A DNA stretch of 8,954 nucleotides. Source: Gammaproteobacteria bacterium (lineage in GTDB: Bacteria; Pseudomonadota; Gammaproteobacteria; Nitrosococcales; Methylophagaceae). Both the position numbers and the translations under genes were made by a program. The first letter of the stretch is position 1. Every line of letters begins with the position of its first letter. Below the pieces are notes generated by a model. It made no database searches. It worked only from the letters and a program-made list of their open reading frames with translations, and had not been told where the DNA came from. Below, piece by piece: positions 1 to 6,394 of this stretch. Location: contig NVRG01000030.1 in assembly GCA_002400805.1 (NCBI GenBank), positions 982 through 9,935 of the forward strand, given 5' to 3'.

Positions 1-859
1 CAATACCTTTGACCGTAATACACCCTTTGTGAGAGCCATAAGATGGCGTCATATGGGTAAACACCGAATATTCTTTTTCTAGTTCTCGTAAAATATCAGC
101 ATCTTCTTTTTCAATAACGAACTCAGGGTGATCGGTGCAAGAGCCCGTGGGCTTAGCATAAGACACATACAACCCTACGCCCTTGTCTGTGGCAAATTTA
201 CACAGATCTAAAAACTTTTTCGTTTTTGGCTGGCCTCGAATAAGAACGGTAGACAATAAAAGGTTCAACCCTGCATCAATGGCGGCATCGACTGCTCGCA
301 TCACACGTTTGTATGAACCCTTTTTATTACGAAAGTTATCATGTTCTTCTTCAATAATGCTATCTAAGGATAATTGAATTTTCTCTACACCAATTGATTT
401 AAGGTGTTCGGCCTTTTTATCGTCAAGAAACCAGCCATTCGTATCAACAATGACATAATGTTTGTCTGGATCAATGGCGGCAACGACCTCATCCAGGTCT
501 CTCATTACTAATGGTTCGCCACCTGTAATTACAAACCGTGCCAGCCCCATCTCATCGGCTTGGCGTGACAAATCACGGATATCGTCCATATCAATTTTTT
601 CACGGTCATCTTTAACATGGAGTACCTTATCCATGTGTCGATCCATATAATATTCGGCCGAACAATGTGTGCATTGAAAATTACATAAATAACTTTTTTC
701 TAAACGAATAATTGGGCTAATTTCACCACGTTCTTCCATCGCCAAAATATTGGCTAATTTTTCAGCCACATAGGGTTTCCTAGCTCGTAAATCACCGCGC
801 TTTGCTAATTCTCCAGCTGTCAGCGCCCCGCTACTCTGCTTTTCTACTATATCTAACAT
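1..859 (-). CDS. Radical SAM enzyme (3' end beyond left edge)
   Basis: This is a radical S-adenosylmethionine protein of which 286 residues are visible; the C-terminus lies outside the window. Residues 1-50 are a helical leader. The cluster-binding motif is CX3CX2C (C59, C63, C66, in LCNFQCTHC), and a GGEP SAM-contact motif follows at 113-116. The sequence then follows the alternating beta/alpha pattern of the partial TIM barrel. The last visible residues (a Cys followed by ITVKGI near 280) resemble the entry to a SPASM or twitch auxiliary-cluster domain, but the deciding cysteines are missing. The ATG is preceded by a strong GAGGGGA ribosome-binding site. It is the third gene of a leftward operon, 48 bases after the reductase. 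Family members do C-H activation, epimerisation, deamination or peptide modification. The substrate is unknown; a sugar-related role is inferred only from the neighbours. Confidence 0.93.
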   Translation of the reverse strand, partial: MLDIVEKQSSGALTAGELAKRGDLRARKPYVAEKLANILAMEERGEISPIIRLEKSYLCNFQCTHCSAEYYMDRHMDKVLHVKDDREKIDMDDIRDLSRQADEMGLARFVITGGEPLVMRDLDEVVAAIDPDKHYVIVDTNGWFLDDKKAEHLKSIGVEKIQLSLDSIIEEEHDNFRNKKGSYKRVMRAVDAAIDAGLNLLLSTVLIRGQPKTKKFLDLCKFATDKGVGLYVSYAKPTGSCTDHPEFVIEKEDADILRELEKEYSVFTHMTPSYGSHKGCITVKGI

Positions 860-907
860 TCGCTTCCCCTCTCACCCTATTTTCATACATTAATTGTGAT
901 GAAAAAT

Positions 908-1789
908 TTAAAAATGAAACTTAGTTTCATCAATAATCTGTTTATTATTTTGATACCAGTTGTATAGCAATTCTAATGCCTGTTCTATAGGCGTAAATTC
1001 AAAACCGCCTAATTCTTCAACTAACCGTGAATTATCTCCACTATACTCCTTCCGTATCTCTATATTGTTAACGGCCACATCTGTTTTATTATGAGCAATC
1101 TCGCTAATAATATTTGCCAAACTTACATATTCATAGGTATTTCCACTACATACATTATAGGTTTGATATTTTGGTTTATTGTCCATAAACCACTGCACAA
1201 TGCTTACCAGATCATCAATAAACAAAAAATCAGCTCTCGCATTTTGATGCACAGTAATTGGTCTGTCCATAACAGCATGACAGCATGTATTAGAAATAAA
1301 ACGATAACGCCAATCATCATACTCACCAAACACACTAAACAACCTTAAGTTAAAAATATTGTCTGTTGTCAACGCATGTTGCGTCATCACATATTTAGAA
1401 AGACCATATTGGTCTGTTGGAACGAATTTATCAAAATAGGATTCCGACATATCCGGGATCCATTTATCTCGACTAAATTCAGCTCCAGAACCAAAATACA
1501 ACATCTTGCCAAAATCAGCCTTACACCTTGCGAGGTTAAAAAACATAGTCAGGTTATTTTCTAACACCTTATTACGATCTTTAGGCGAATCCTTAGGTGC
1601 AGCATCATAGGTTGCCGTGTGTATCACTACATCAAACTGCTGATCTTTTAGAAACGCAGATACTGCGACAGAATCAGTTAAATCTAATAAGGCTCGGTTA
1701 CATGAAGTAATGTCATAGTCACCATCTAGTTTTTCCACAAAACTTTTGCCAAGGAAACCATCTCCACCCGTGATCAAGATTTTTTTCAA
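908..1789 (-). CDS. NAD(P)-dependent epimerase/dehydratase-type reductase (extended SDR), TTG start
   Basis: This 293-residue protein belongs to the extended short-chain dehydrogenase/reductase family, which reduces or epimerises nucleotide-sugar intermediates in the cytoplasm. The N-terminal nucleotide-binding loop is TGGDGFLG (7-14). The second strand-end motif IHTAT (56-60) replaces the usual IHxAA. The catalytic set is S101 (FGSGAEF), Y128 and K132 (YGLSK). RLFSVFGEYDDW (149-160) is the usual post-catalytic motif. The length is typical for 4-keto-sugar reductases and RmlD/fucose-synthase-like enzymes. The start is TTG: the Rossmann first strand begins immediately after it and there is no in-frame ATG just upstream. 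Only a weak AAGAA precedes it, so translation may be low or coupled. It follows the methyltransferase by 29 bases. A C-methyltransferase followed by a ketoreductase is a known pairing in branched-sugar pathways, so 4-keto reduction after methylation is a reasonable inference, not proof. Confidence 0.9.
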   Translation of the reverse strand: MKKILITGGDGFLGKSFVEKLDGDYDITSCNRALLDLTDSVAVSAFLKDQQFDVVIHTATYDAAPKDSPKDRNKVLENNLTMFFNLARCKADFGKMLYFGSGAEFSRDKWIPDMSESYFDKFVPTDQYGLSKYVMTQHALTTDNIFNLRLFSVFGEYDDWRYRFISNTCCHAVMDRPITVHQNARADFLFIDDLVSIVQWFMDNKPKYQTYNVCSGNTYEYVSLANIISEIAHNKTDVAVNNIEIRKEYSGDNSRLVEELGGFEFTPIEQALELLYNWYQNNKQIIDETKFHF

Positions 1790-1818
1790 AATTAATTCTT
1801 TTTAAATATCTAAAGAAA

Positions 1819-2952
1819 TCATTGAGCAATATCCAAGCCATTTTCTCTTAAAATCGAAATATTAATACCACTATAGTTCTGACGAATAATATTAGCGACT
1901 TCATCAGAAAAACTTGCCGCCATTACAATGATTGCTTCCACAGGATCTTGGTTTAACACCTCTGGCGCCACAATAGGAATATGGGTCGCAGGGGTAAATT
2001 TTTCCTGCTTGAAAGGTGCAGAGTCGACCACATATTTTATTTTCCCCTTCAGCTCCGTCAACGACATGACCGCCAAAGCTTGATGACCTGCCCCCCATAT
2101 AGCCACGCTGTTGTCAGAAAATTGACTGATATAGTGACAAATTTCCTCTTTCAATGTTTGCTGCATAACAAAGAAAGAGGAAAGGTCCAACCTTTCTCTC
2201 TTTCTCACCACCGCCGAAATACTATATTCATGCCAAACTTCTTGACACTCAAGTACGTCAAAGCCATTCCTATTCAATGTTGAAATAAATGTATCTCGAG
2301 TGAAATAAAATAAATGGTCACTGATAAATTCAGAAAAAAGATTGTTTCTAATAATCATGTCAAAGTTAGGTACCTCCACTAAACCCACCGCACCATCTCT
2401 CAAGTTTTCACCAATTTTCATCAATGTCGCATTAGGATTTGGCAAATGTTCAAGAAAGTTCAACATATAAAAAGCATCAAAGGGCCCATCCTCTAATACA
2501 CTTTTATCCTCAATGAATCCTTGTTCTATATGCAATCCTTGTTGAATACCTTTAGCTACTGATTGTTTTCCCTGTTCTAAGCCCAATATTTGCACATCAT
2601 TTTTTTGCATGATGTGCATGAACTCACCCGCGCCGCAGCCAATTTCGATCAATTTCTTTCCAGACAGTGAATAGTCATCAATCCACTGTTTAAATTGGCG
2701 CTCTCTAAATGTTGTCATTTCAGCTGAAACAGCCGTAGCTCGAATCACTTCTTTATAATAAAAAACAGGTTCATTACTCAACTGAACTAAGCCACACCCT
2801 GAGCATTGACAGACTTCAATATCTGCACCCATTTCTGTCACTACCTCAACTGCATCCGGCAAAAACTGGGCAGATTTAGGCATGTTGTTATATTGTAAGA
2901 GCGGTTCACTAAAGAGCTCCTGCTGACACACTCGGCATTTCTTAATTGGCAT
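1819..2952 (-). CDS. Three-domain SAM-dependent methyltransferase (sugar C-methyltransferase-like)
   Basis: This 377-residue protein has the architecture of the TylC3/NovU/TcaB9 C-methyltransferases. It begins with a zinc-binding module (C6, C9, C48, C53, in CRVC and CQCSGCGLVQL). A class I methyltransferase core follows, with motif I IEIGCGAGEF (102-111), a later acidic E126 in LGLEQG, and NFLEHLPNP (165-173). It ends in a Rossmann-like module with IWGAGHQ (285-291) and a VVDSAPFK acidic-strand motif (308-315). These enzymes methylate a carbon of NDP-keto-sugars. However, the region equivalent to the family's catalytic YxEH reads ISDH (210-213), and the usual GGSLR-like stretch reads YSISAVV. 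It may therefore belong to a divergent subfamily with another acceptor. The ATG is backed by AGAGGAGAGG about 9 bases upstream. It is the first gene of the leftward operon, downstream of the promoter pair and FNR-like box described separately. Confidence 0.9.
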   Translation of the reverse strand: MPIKKCRVCQQELFSEPLLQYNNMPKSAQFLPDAVEVVTEMGADIEVCQCSGCGLVQLSNEPVFYYKEVIRATAVSAEMTTFRERQFKQWIDDYSLSGKKLIEIGCGAGEFMHIMQKNDVQILGLEQGKQSVAKGIQQGLHIEQGFIEDKSVLEDGPFDAFYMLNFLEHLPNPNATLMKIGENLRDGAVGLVEVPNFDMIIRNNLFSEFISDHLFYFTRDTFISTLNRNGFDVLECQEVWHEYSISAVVRKRERLDLSSFFVMQQTLKEEICHYISQFSDNSVAIWGAGHQALAVMSLTELKGKIKYVVDSAPFKQEKFTPATHIPIVAPEVLNQDPVEAIIVMAASFSDEVANIIRQNYSGINISILRENGLDIAQ

Positions 2953-2978
2953 ACAGTTCAGCCTCTCCTCTCAATTTT

Positions 2979-2992
2979 TTGATCAAGATCAA
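2979..2992. promoter_or_regulatory. FNR/ANR-type binding box (TTGAT-N4-ATCAA) with two GATC sites
   Basis: The sequence TTGAT CAAG ATCAA matches the FNR/ANR/DNR consensus TTGAT-N4-ATCAA at all ten defined positions. It sits 27 bases upstream of the methyltransferase ATG. Its centre is about 19 bases downstream of the start point predicted for the leftward promoter, where a bound factor would block transcription. It is about 59 bases upstream of the predicted rightward start, close to a class I activator position (about -61.5). Two GATC sites (2981-2984, 2987-2990) overlap the two half-sites, so Dam methylation, if present, could affect binding. The match is seen directly; the regulator and the direction of control are inferred. 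Confidence 0.6.
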
Positions 2993-3008
2993 TTTAAGTG
3001 TAGTTCTA

Positions 3009-3037
3009 ATGACTATAACCAAACAAGTTGCTATAGT
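3009..3037 (+). promoter_or_regulatory. Candidate sigma-70-type promoter of the rightward operon
   Basis: The candidate -35 is ATGACT (3009-3014, 4 of 6 to TTGACA). The candidate -10 is TATAGT (3032-3037, 5 of 6 to TATAAT). The spacer is exactly 17 bases. The predicted start is near 3044, leaving a leader of about 58 bases before the dioxygenase ATG. It occupies the same DNA as the leftward promoter, so only one could be bound at a time. A second -10-like TATAAA at 3063-3068 has no convincing -35. Confidence 0.45.
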
Positions 3038-3039
3038 CA
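3010..3039. repeat. 8-bp inverted repeat TGACTATA / TATAGTCA in the divergent promoter
   Basis: Perfect arms lie at 3010-3017 and 3032-3039 around a 14-base centre. The arm centres are 22 bases apart, about two helical turns. Each arm reads as a -35 (TGACT) on one strand and a -10 (TATAGT) on the other. It may therefore be a symmetric bidirectional promoter, a two-turn operator for a dimeric regulator, or both. Confidence 0.6.
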
Positions 3040-3040
3040 G
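3012..3040 (-). promoter_or_regulatory. Candidate sigma-70-type promoter of the leftward operon
   Basis: Read on the minus strand, the -35 is CTGACT (3040-3035, 4 of 6) and the -10 is TATAGT (3017-3012, 5 of 6), with a 17-base spacer. The predicted start is near 3005, giving a leader of roughly 52 bases before the methyltransferase ATG. The FNR-like box lies inside that leader. It overlaps the rightward promoter almost completely. Confidence 0.45.
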
Positions 3041-3101
3041 ATAGATGTTTAATAACAGTTAATATAAATACAAATCCATGTGTTTATATTTAGGATAAGC
3101 A

Positions 3102-3890
3102 ATGGTTGCAAAATTCACCGAACAACACAAAAAAGATTTCGAAGAAAGTGGATACTGCGTATTAGAAGACGTGTTAACGGAGTCAGAAACAAAATACGTT
3201 CGTAATAAAGTGATGGAAATCGCTCAATATGAACTAGATATGGATTCTGCCCATATTTATGATGACCATGGTGCTGCCCAGCGTATCTGGAATTTAATAA
3301 ATAAAGACGAAGTTTTCCGAGACCTAATCCAACTGCCGATCATATTAGAAAGCATGGACTGGATTTTTGATCGTGACACCTCCCATCAAAAGTATTACCT
3401 AAGTAGTTTCCAAGCTCATATTCTTCACCCTGGTGCACAGAAAATGAAACTACACATTGACACTCCCTTCCCTGAGCCATTACCTGAATGGATCGTAAAA
3501 GCCAATACTATCTGGGTGCTTGATGAATTTACCAATAATAATGGTTCAACGGAGTTTTTATCCGGTAGCCATAAATTTAGACATAAACCCAAGGAAGCTG
3601 ACCAATCTCGACAAGACTTATCCGTCGCTATTGCACCCATTGGCTCGGTTTTATTAACTCATGGTGCACTTTGGCACCGCGGAGGTGAAAACCGCTCGAC
3701 ATCAGATCGCACCTGCCTTTTAGGTAGTTTTGCCGCAAGTTATGCCAGAGAAATTGCCAACGAAGAAAACTACTCACTTGTTCTTGATGATACCGTCTTA
3801 GCTCAAGCCAGTGACAATCTTCGAGCGATTCTTGGCCCAGAGCACGGTATCCGGCCTGGTAGTCAAACACCAATGCCCAAAACAAAGTAG
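3102..3890 (+). CDS. Phytanoyl-CoA dioxygenase (PhyH)-family Fe(II)/2-oxoglutarate oxygenase
   Basis: This 262-residue cytoplasmic enzyme is predicted to hydroxylate an aliphatic carbon using O2, Fe(II) and 2-oxoglutarate. The double-stranded beta-helix carries the metal triad H118-x-D120 (KLHIDTPF) and H192 (LWHRGGENRS). R203 (SDRTCLL) is the likely 2-oxoglutarate-binding arginine. The N-terminal FEESGYCVLEDVLTESE (13-29) and the NNGSTEFLSGSHKF stretch (146-159) are typical of the PhyH fold. The intact HxD aspartate argues for hydroxylation and against the SyrB2-type halogenases, which replace it with Ala or Gly. The ATG follows AGGA with a 6-base spacer. It is the first gene of the rightward operon, 52 bases before the glycosyltransferase. 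The substrate is unknown; a sugar, lipid or carrier-bound intermediate are all possible. Its need for oxygen contrasts with the radical SAM genes around it. Confidence 0.9.
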   Translation: MVAKFTEQHKKDFEESGYCVLEDVLTESETKYVRNKVMEIAQYELDMDSAHIYDDHGAAQRIWNLINKDEVFRDLIQLPIILESMDWIFDRDTSHQKYYLSSFQAHILHPGAQKMKLHIDTPFPEPLPEWIVKANTIWVLDEFTNNNGSTEFLSGSHKFRHKPKEADQSRQDLSVAIAPIGSVLLTHGALWHRGGENRSTSDRTCLLGSFAASYAREIANEENYSLVLDDTVLAQASDNLRAILGPEHGIRPGSQTPMPKTK

Positions 3891-3942
3891 TCATATTAAA
3901 CTACTACTCACCGATTTTTGTATCCATCCGGATTAAAACAAT

Positions 3943-5016
3943 ATGTCTAGTTCAAATAAAATCCAAGAGGGAACTGTCAGCATTGTTATTCCGGTATATA
4001 ACGCGGCGACAACAATAGAGAAATGTATCGCTTCTTTAATGAAGCAGTCATATCAAGATATACACGTTATTCTGGTCAATGATGCATCTACAGATCAAAG
4101 TGTAAATAAGCTTTCCAAGCTCATTGATTTGGATAAGCGGTTTCACCTTCTCCATCAAGATATAAATAAAGGTGCATCCGCAGCGAGAAACTTAGGTACT
4201 AAATACGGACAAGGTGAGTTTTTATTCTTTCTTGATGCCGACGATTGGCTTGAGCAGAATGCTATCGAACTATTAGTTGAACATGCCCAAAAAACGAACA
4301 GTGATCTTGTCTGCGCTAGTCATATACAAGACTTTGATCATGAATCAAAACAAAAAAGTGACGGCGCGCCAAACTATGATCATGTATTTGATGACAAACA
4401 ATTAACGCTTTATATAAAGAGCTACTTAAAAAGCCCTTATAAATTTACACTTTTGGTTCATTGCTGGGGCAAGCTGTATAACTTGGCCATCGTGAAAAAT
4501 AATGGCCTCCGATTCAATGAAACATTGTCGCAACTAGAAGATGTCAATTTTAATTTCCAATACCTTGTATATTGCAAAAAAGTGGCTTATAAATGGGCAT
4601 TTATATACCACCATCGAATATCGTCCTCATCGCAATCATTAAGTACTGTGATGGGCAAAGAAGCGGATGCTACCCAAAAGTTTCTTATTGCTTATCAAGC
4701 TATAGAGCAGTTTCTAGCTGTCCATGATAAAGAAAAACTGATTAATGCCGACAAAGAAGTATCACACTTATTTATTACAACAATCATTATTACGCTTATT
4801 CGTTTATGTAAAAGCTTCTTAAAACAACCGTCCATTGATGTATTTAATAAGTTAACTGTTATTACAAAATCATCGGAAGTTGCTAAAAGGCTTCCTTTTT
4901 ATACGCCCGGTCCCAATGAAAGTAGGCTACTATTTTTTGCACTTAAAACTAAAACACCGATTGTTGTATTATTAGCTGGTCTACTTCGTGCATGTGTACT
5001 AGCATTAACTAAATGA
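3943..5016 (+). CDS. Family 2 glycosyltransferase
   Basis: This 357-residue inverting GT-A glycosyltransferase would transfer a sugar from a nucleotide donor. The opening strand is VSIVIPVYNAATTIEKCIASL (first residues at 12-20), followed by VNDASTDQS (45-53), the NKGASAARNLG donor-site region (75-85) and the metal-binding DAD (98-100, in FLDADDW). The likely catalytic acidic pair is E199-D200 (QLEDVNFNF). The C-terminal part has two hydrophobic stretches, around 275-295 and 329-355 (LLFFAL, IVVLLAGLL). These could anchor it peripherally to the inner membrane, as in glycosyltransferases acting on lipid-linked glycans. No signal peptide is present. Its start has a modest GGAT about 9 bases upstream. 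It ends in an ATGA overlap with the next gene, so translation of the pair is probably coupled. Donor and acceptor cannot be assigned. Confidence 0.92.
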   Translation: MSSSNKIQEGTVSIVIPVYNAATTIEKCIASLMKQSYQDIHVILVNDASTDQSVNKLSKLIDLDKRFHLLHQDINKGASAARNLGTKYGQGEFLFFLDADDWLEQNAIELLVEHAQKTNSDLVCASHIQDFDHESKQKSDGAPNYDHVFDDKQLTLYIKSYLKSPYKFTLLVHCWGKLYNLAIVKNNGLRFNETLSQLEDVNFNFQYLVYCKKVAYKWAFIYHHRISSSSQSLSTVMGKEADATQKFLIAYQAIEQFLAVHDKEKLINADKEVSHLFITTIIITLIRLCKSFLKQPSIDVFNKLTVITKSSEVAKRLPFYTPGPNESRLLFFALKTKTPIVVLLAGLLRACVLALTK

Positions 5017-6353
5017 CTGATCTTGGATTAACTATGGATAACGCACTTACCCGAATACCTGCTGATTTTGATGGGTTTCAAGCATTTGTTAATCAGCATG
5101 ATTATCCCGTGTTTATTTTTGGTGCCGATATCGTAGGTAAAATCTTAGCTGAACTGCTAAAAAGTCACGGCATTCACATTGAAGCGTTCATTGATAACAA
5201 TAAAAATAAATGTAATGTAAATCTTAATAACGTGCCCGTTAAGCATGCATCTGTACTTGCAGATGAAAATAGAAATGCCGTTGTGCTTATTGCTTCAACT
5301 TATATCGCTGACATTATCGCCCAACTCGAAGAACTGGGCTTTATGAATTGGCTACCTATCTATAATATTCTCGAAGATAAAAAAGAGACTGATTTAGAAG
5401 GCTTTTTGGTAGGCGATCTACGGTTTAACCACTCTGGTGGTGAATTCACTCATGACTTTGACACATTCGTCTTGTCCAATATGATCACCTCGCAGAAAAA
5501 ATATCTCGATCCAGAAAAATTATATATTCGTAGTGTGGATCTAGTCATTACTGAAAAGTGTTCTCTCAAGTGCAAAGATTGTTCAAATCTAATGCAATTT
5601 TATGAAAAACCCATCGATATTAGTGCTGAAGAGCTGTGTCAAAATTTAGATGACCTATGTGCTGTCGCCGATGAAATTAATGAAATCAGAATAATTGGTG
5701 GCGATCCCTTCATGAATAAGGATTGTCATAATGTTGTCAAACATGCCGCGAGCTACAAACAGGTCAATAAAGTTGTTGTTTATACTAACGGCACCATTTG
5801 CCCTCCTGAAGAAAAGATAGCTCAAATGGCCAATGACAAAACCTTTGTCTTTATCACCACCTATGGAAAATTGTCTCGCAACGCTGAAAAGCTAGGCGCT
5901 ATACTCGAAAAATACAATATTCCTTTTAATAAACAACCCGCATATGGCTGGACCGACTGCGGTGATATAAAAGAATATGATCGCAACGAAGAAGAGTTAA
6001 AACAAGTGTTCCAATTTTGTTGTGCAAAACATTTCACCACGCTCACTGATGGTAAGTTATTCCGCTGTCCGTTTGCGGCCAATTCATACCGTTTACAATC
6101 TATGCCAAATGCGAAAGAAAACTATATTTCTATCACTGGCGCCGCTTCTGAATCAGTTGAAGACTTACAGCAACGTAAACAACAGCTATACCATTATCTT
6201 CGCGATATCCCCTCTATCCCTGCATGTAATTCATGTAATGGTCGCACTTACGGTGATCCAGAGATAGAGCCTGGTATTCAAACTAAAAAACCAATTGAAT
6301 ATAAAAAATATGATCAGGTAATTGAACTAAAGGAAGAACCTTATACAATTTAA
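5013..6353 (+). CDS. Rossmann-domain / radical SAM / auxiliary-cluster fusion protein
   Basis: This 446-residue protein combines two parts. Residues 30-120 form a Rossmann-like module with VFIFGADIVGKILAELL (33-49), a strand ending IEAFIDNNKNK (56-66) and a late VVLIAS strand (89-94). Residues 170-410 are a radical SAM enzyme with CX3CX2C (C183, C187, C190) and GGDPF (229-233) in place of GGEP. An auxiliary iron-sulfur cluster set follows: C336 or C337, C352 (FRCPF), C405 and C408 (CNSC). That pattern is closer to a twitch domain than to a full SPASM. The Rossmann module resembles the C-terminal module of the methyltransferase at 1819-2952. The start at 5013 overlaps the preceding stop (ATGA). 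An in-frame ATG at 5034 has its own GGATTAA, the same element found before the glycosyltransferase, and would remove seven residues. A role modifying a nucleotide-bound sugar is inferred from the fusion and the operon; the reaction is unknown. Confidence 0.9.
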   Translation: MTDLGLTMDNALTRIPADFDGFQAFVNQHDYPVFIFGADIVGKILAELLKSHGIHIEAFIDNNKNKCNVNLNNVPVKHASVLADENRNAVVLIASTYIADIIAQLEELGFMNWLPIYNILEDKKETDLEGFLVGDLRFNHSGGEFTHDFDTFVLSNMITSQKKYLDPEKLYIRSVDLVITEKCSLKCKDCSNLMQFYEKPIDISAEELCQNLDDLCAVADEINEIRIIGGDPFMNKDCHNVVKHAASYKQVNKVVVYTNGTICPPEEKIAQMANDKTFVFITTYGKLSRNAEKLGAILEKYNIPFNKQPAYGWTDCGDIKEYDRNEEELKQVFQFCCAKHFTTLTDGKLFRCPFAANSYRLQSMPNAKENYISITGAASESVEDLQQRKQQLYHYLRDIPSIPACNSCNGRTYGDPEIEPGIQTKKPIEYKKYDQVIELKEEPYTI

Positions 6354-6394
6354 GGCATTGGAGGGTTTAAGTTCTCTCAAGATATCGGTCTTCG
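6354..6394. other. Convergent junction with no visible terminator
   Basis: Only 41 bases separate the stop codons of two converging genes. I see no stable GC-rich hairpin followed by a T run on either strand, so transcripts may read into the opposing gene. Confidence 0.5.

Noticed and set aside
1..859. Left-edge radical SAM protein named as a DesII-like sugar deaminase or as PqqE/MoaA
   Set aside because: Only the generic CX3CX2C and GGEP motifs are visible and the C-terminal domain is missing, so no specific family can be supported.
1091..1348. Open frames on the plus strand opposite the reductase, and similar short frames elsewhere
   Set aside because: They lie antisense to or out of frame with well-supported enzymes, lack ribosome-binding sites and show no recognisable domain.
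3102..3890. PhyH protein as a non-heme iron halogenase
   Set aside because: The HxD motif is intact (H118, D120). Halogenases of this fold replace the Asp with Ala or Gly.
3886..3905. Inverted repeat AGTAGT / ACTACT after the dioxygenase stop, considered as a terminator
   Set aside because: The 6-base arms are AT-rich with an 8-base loop, and no T run follows directly. The next gene starts 38 bases later in the same direction, so an operon is more likely.
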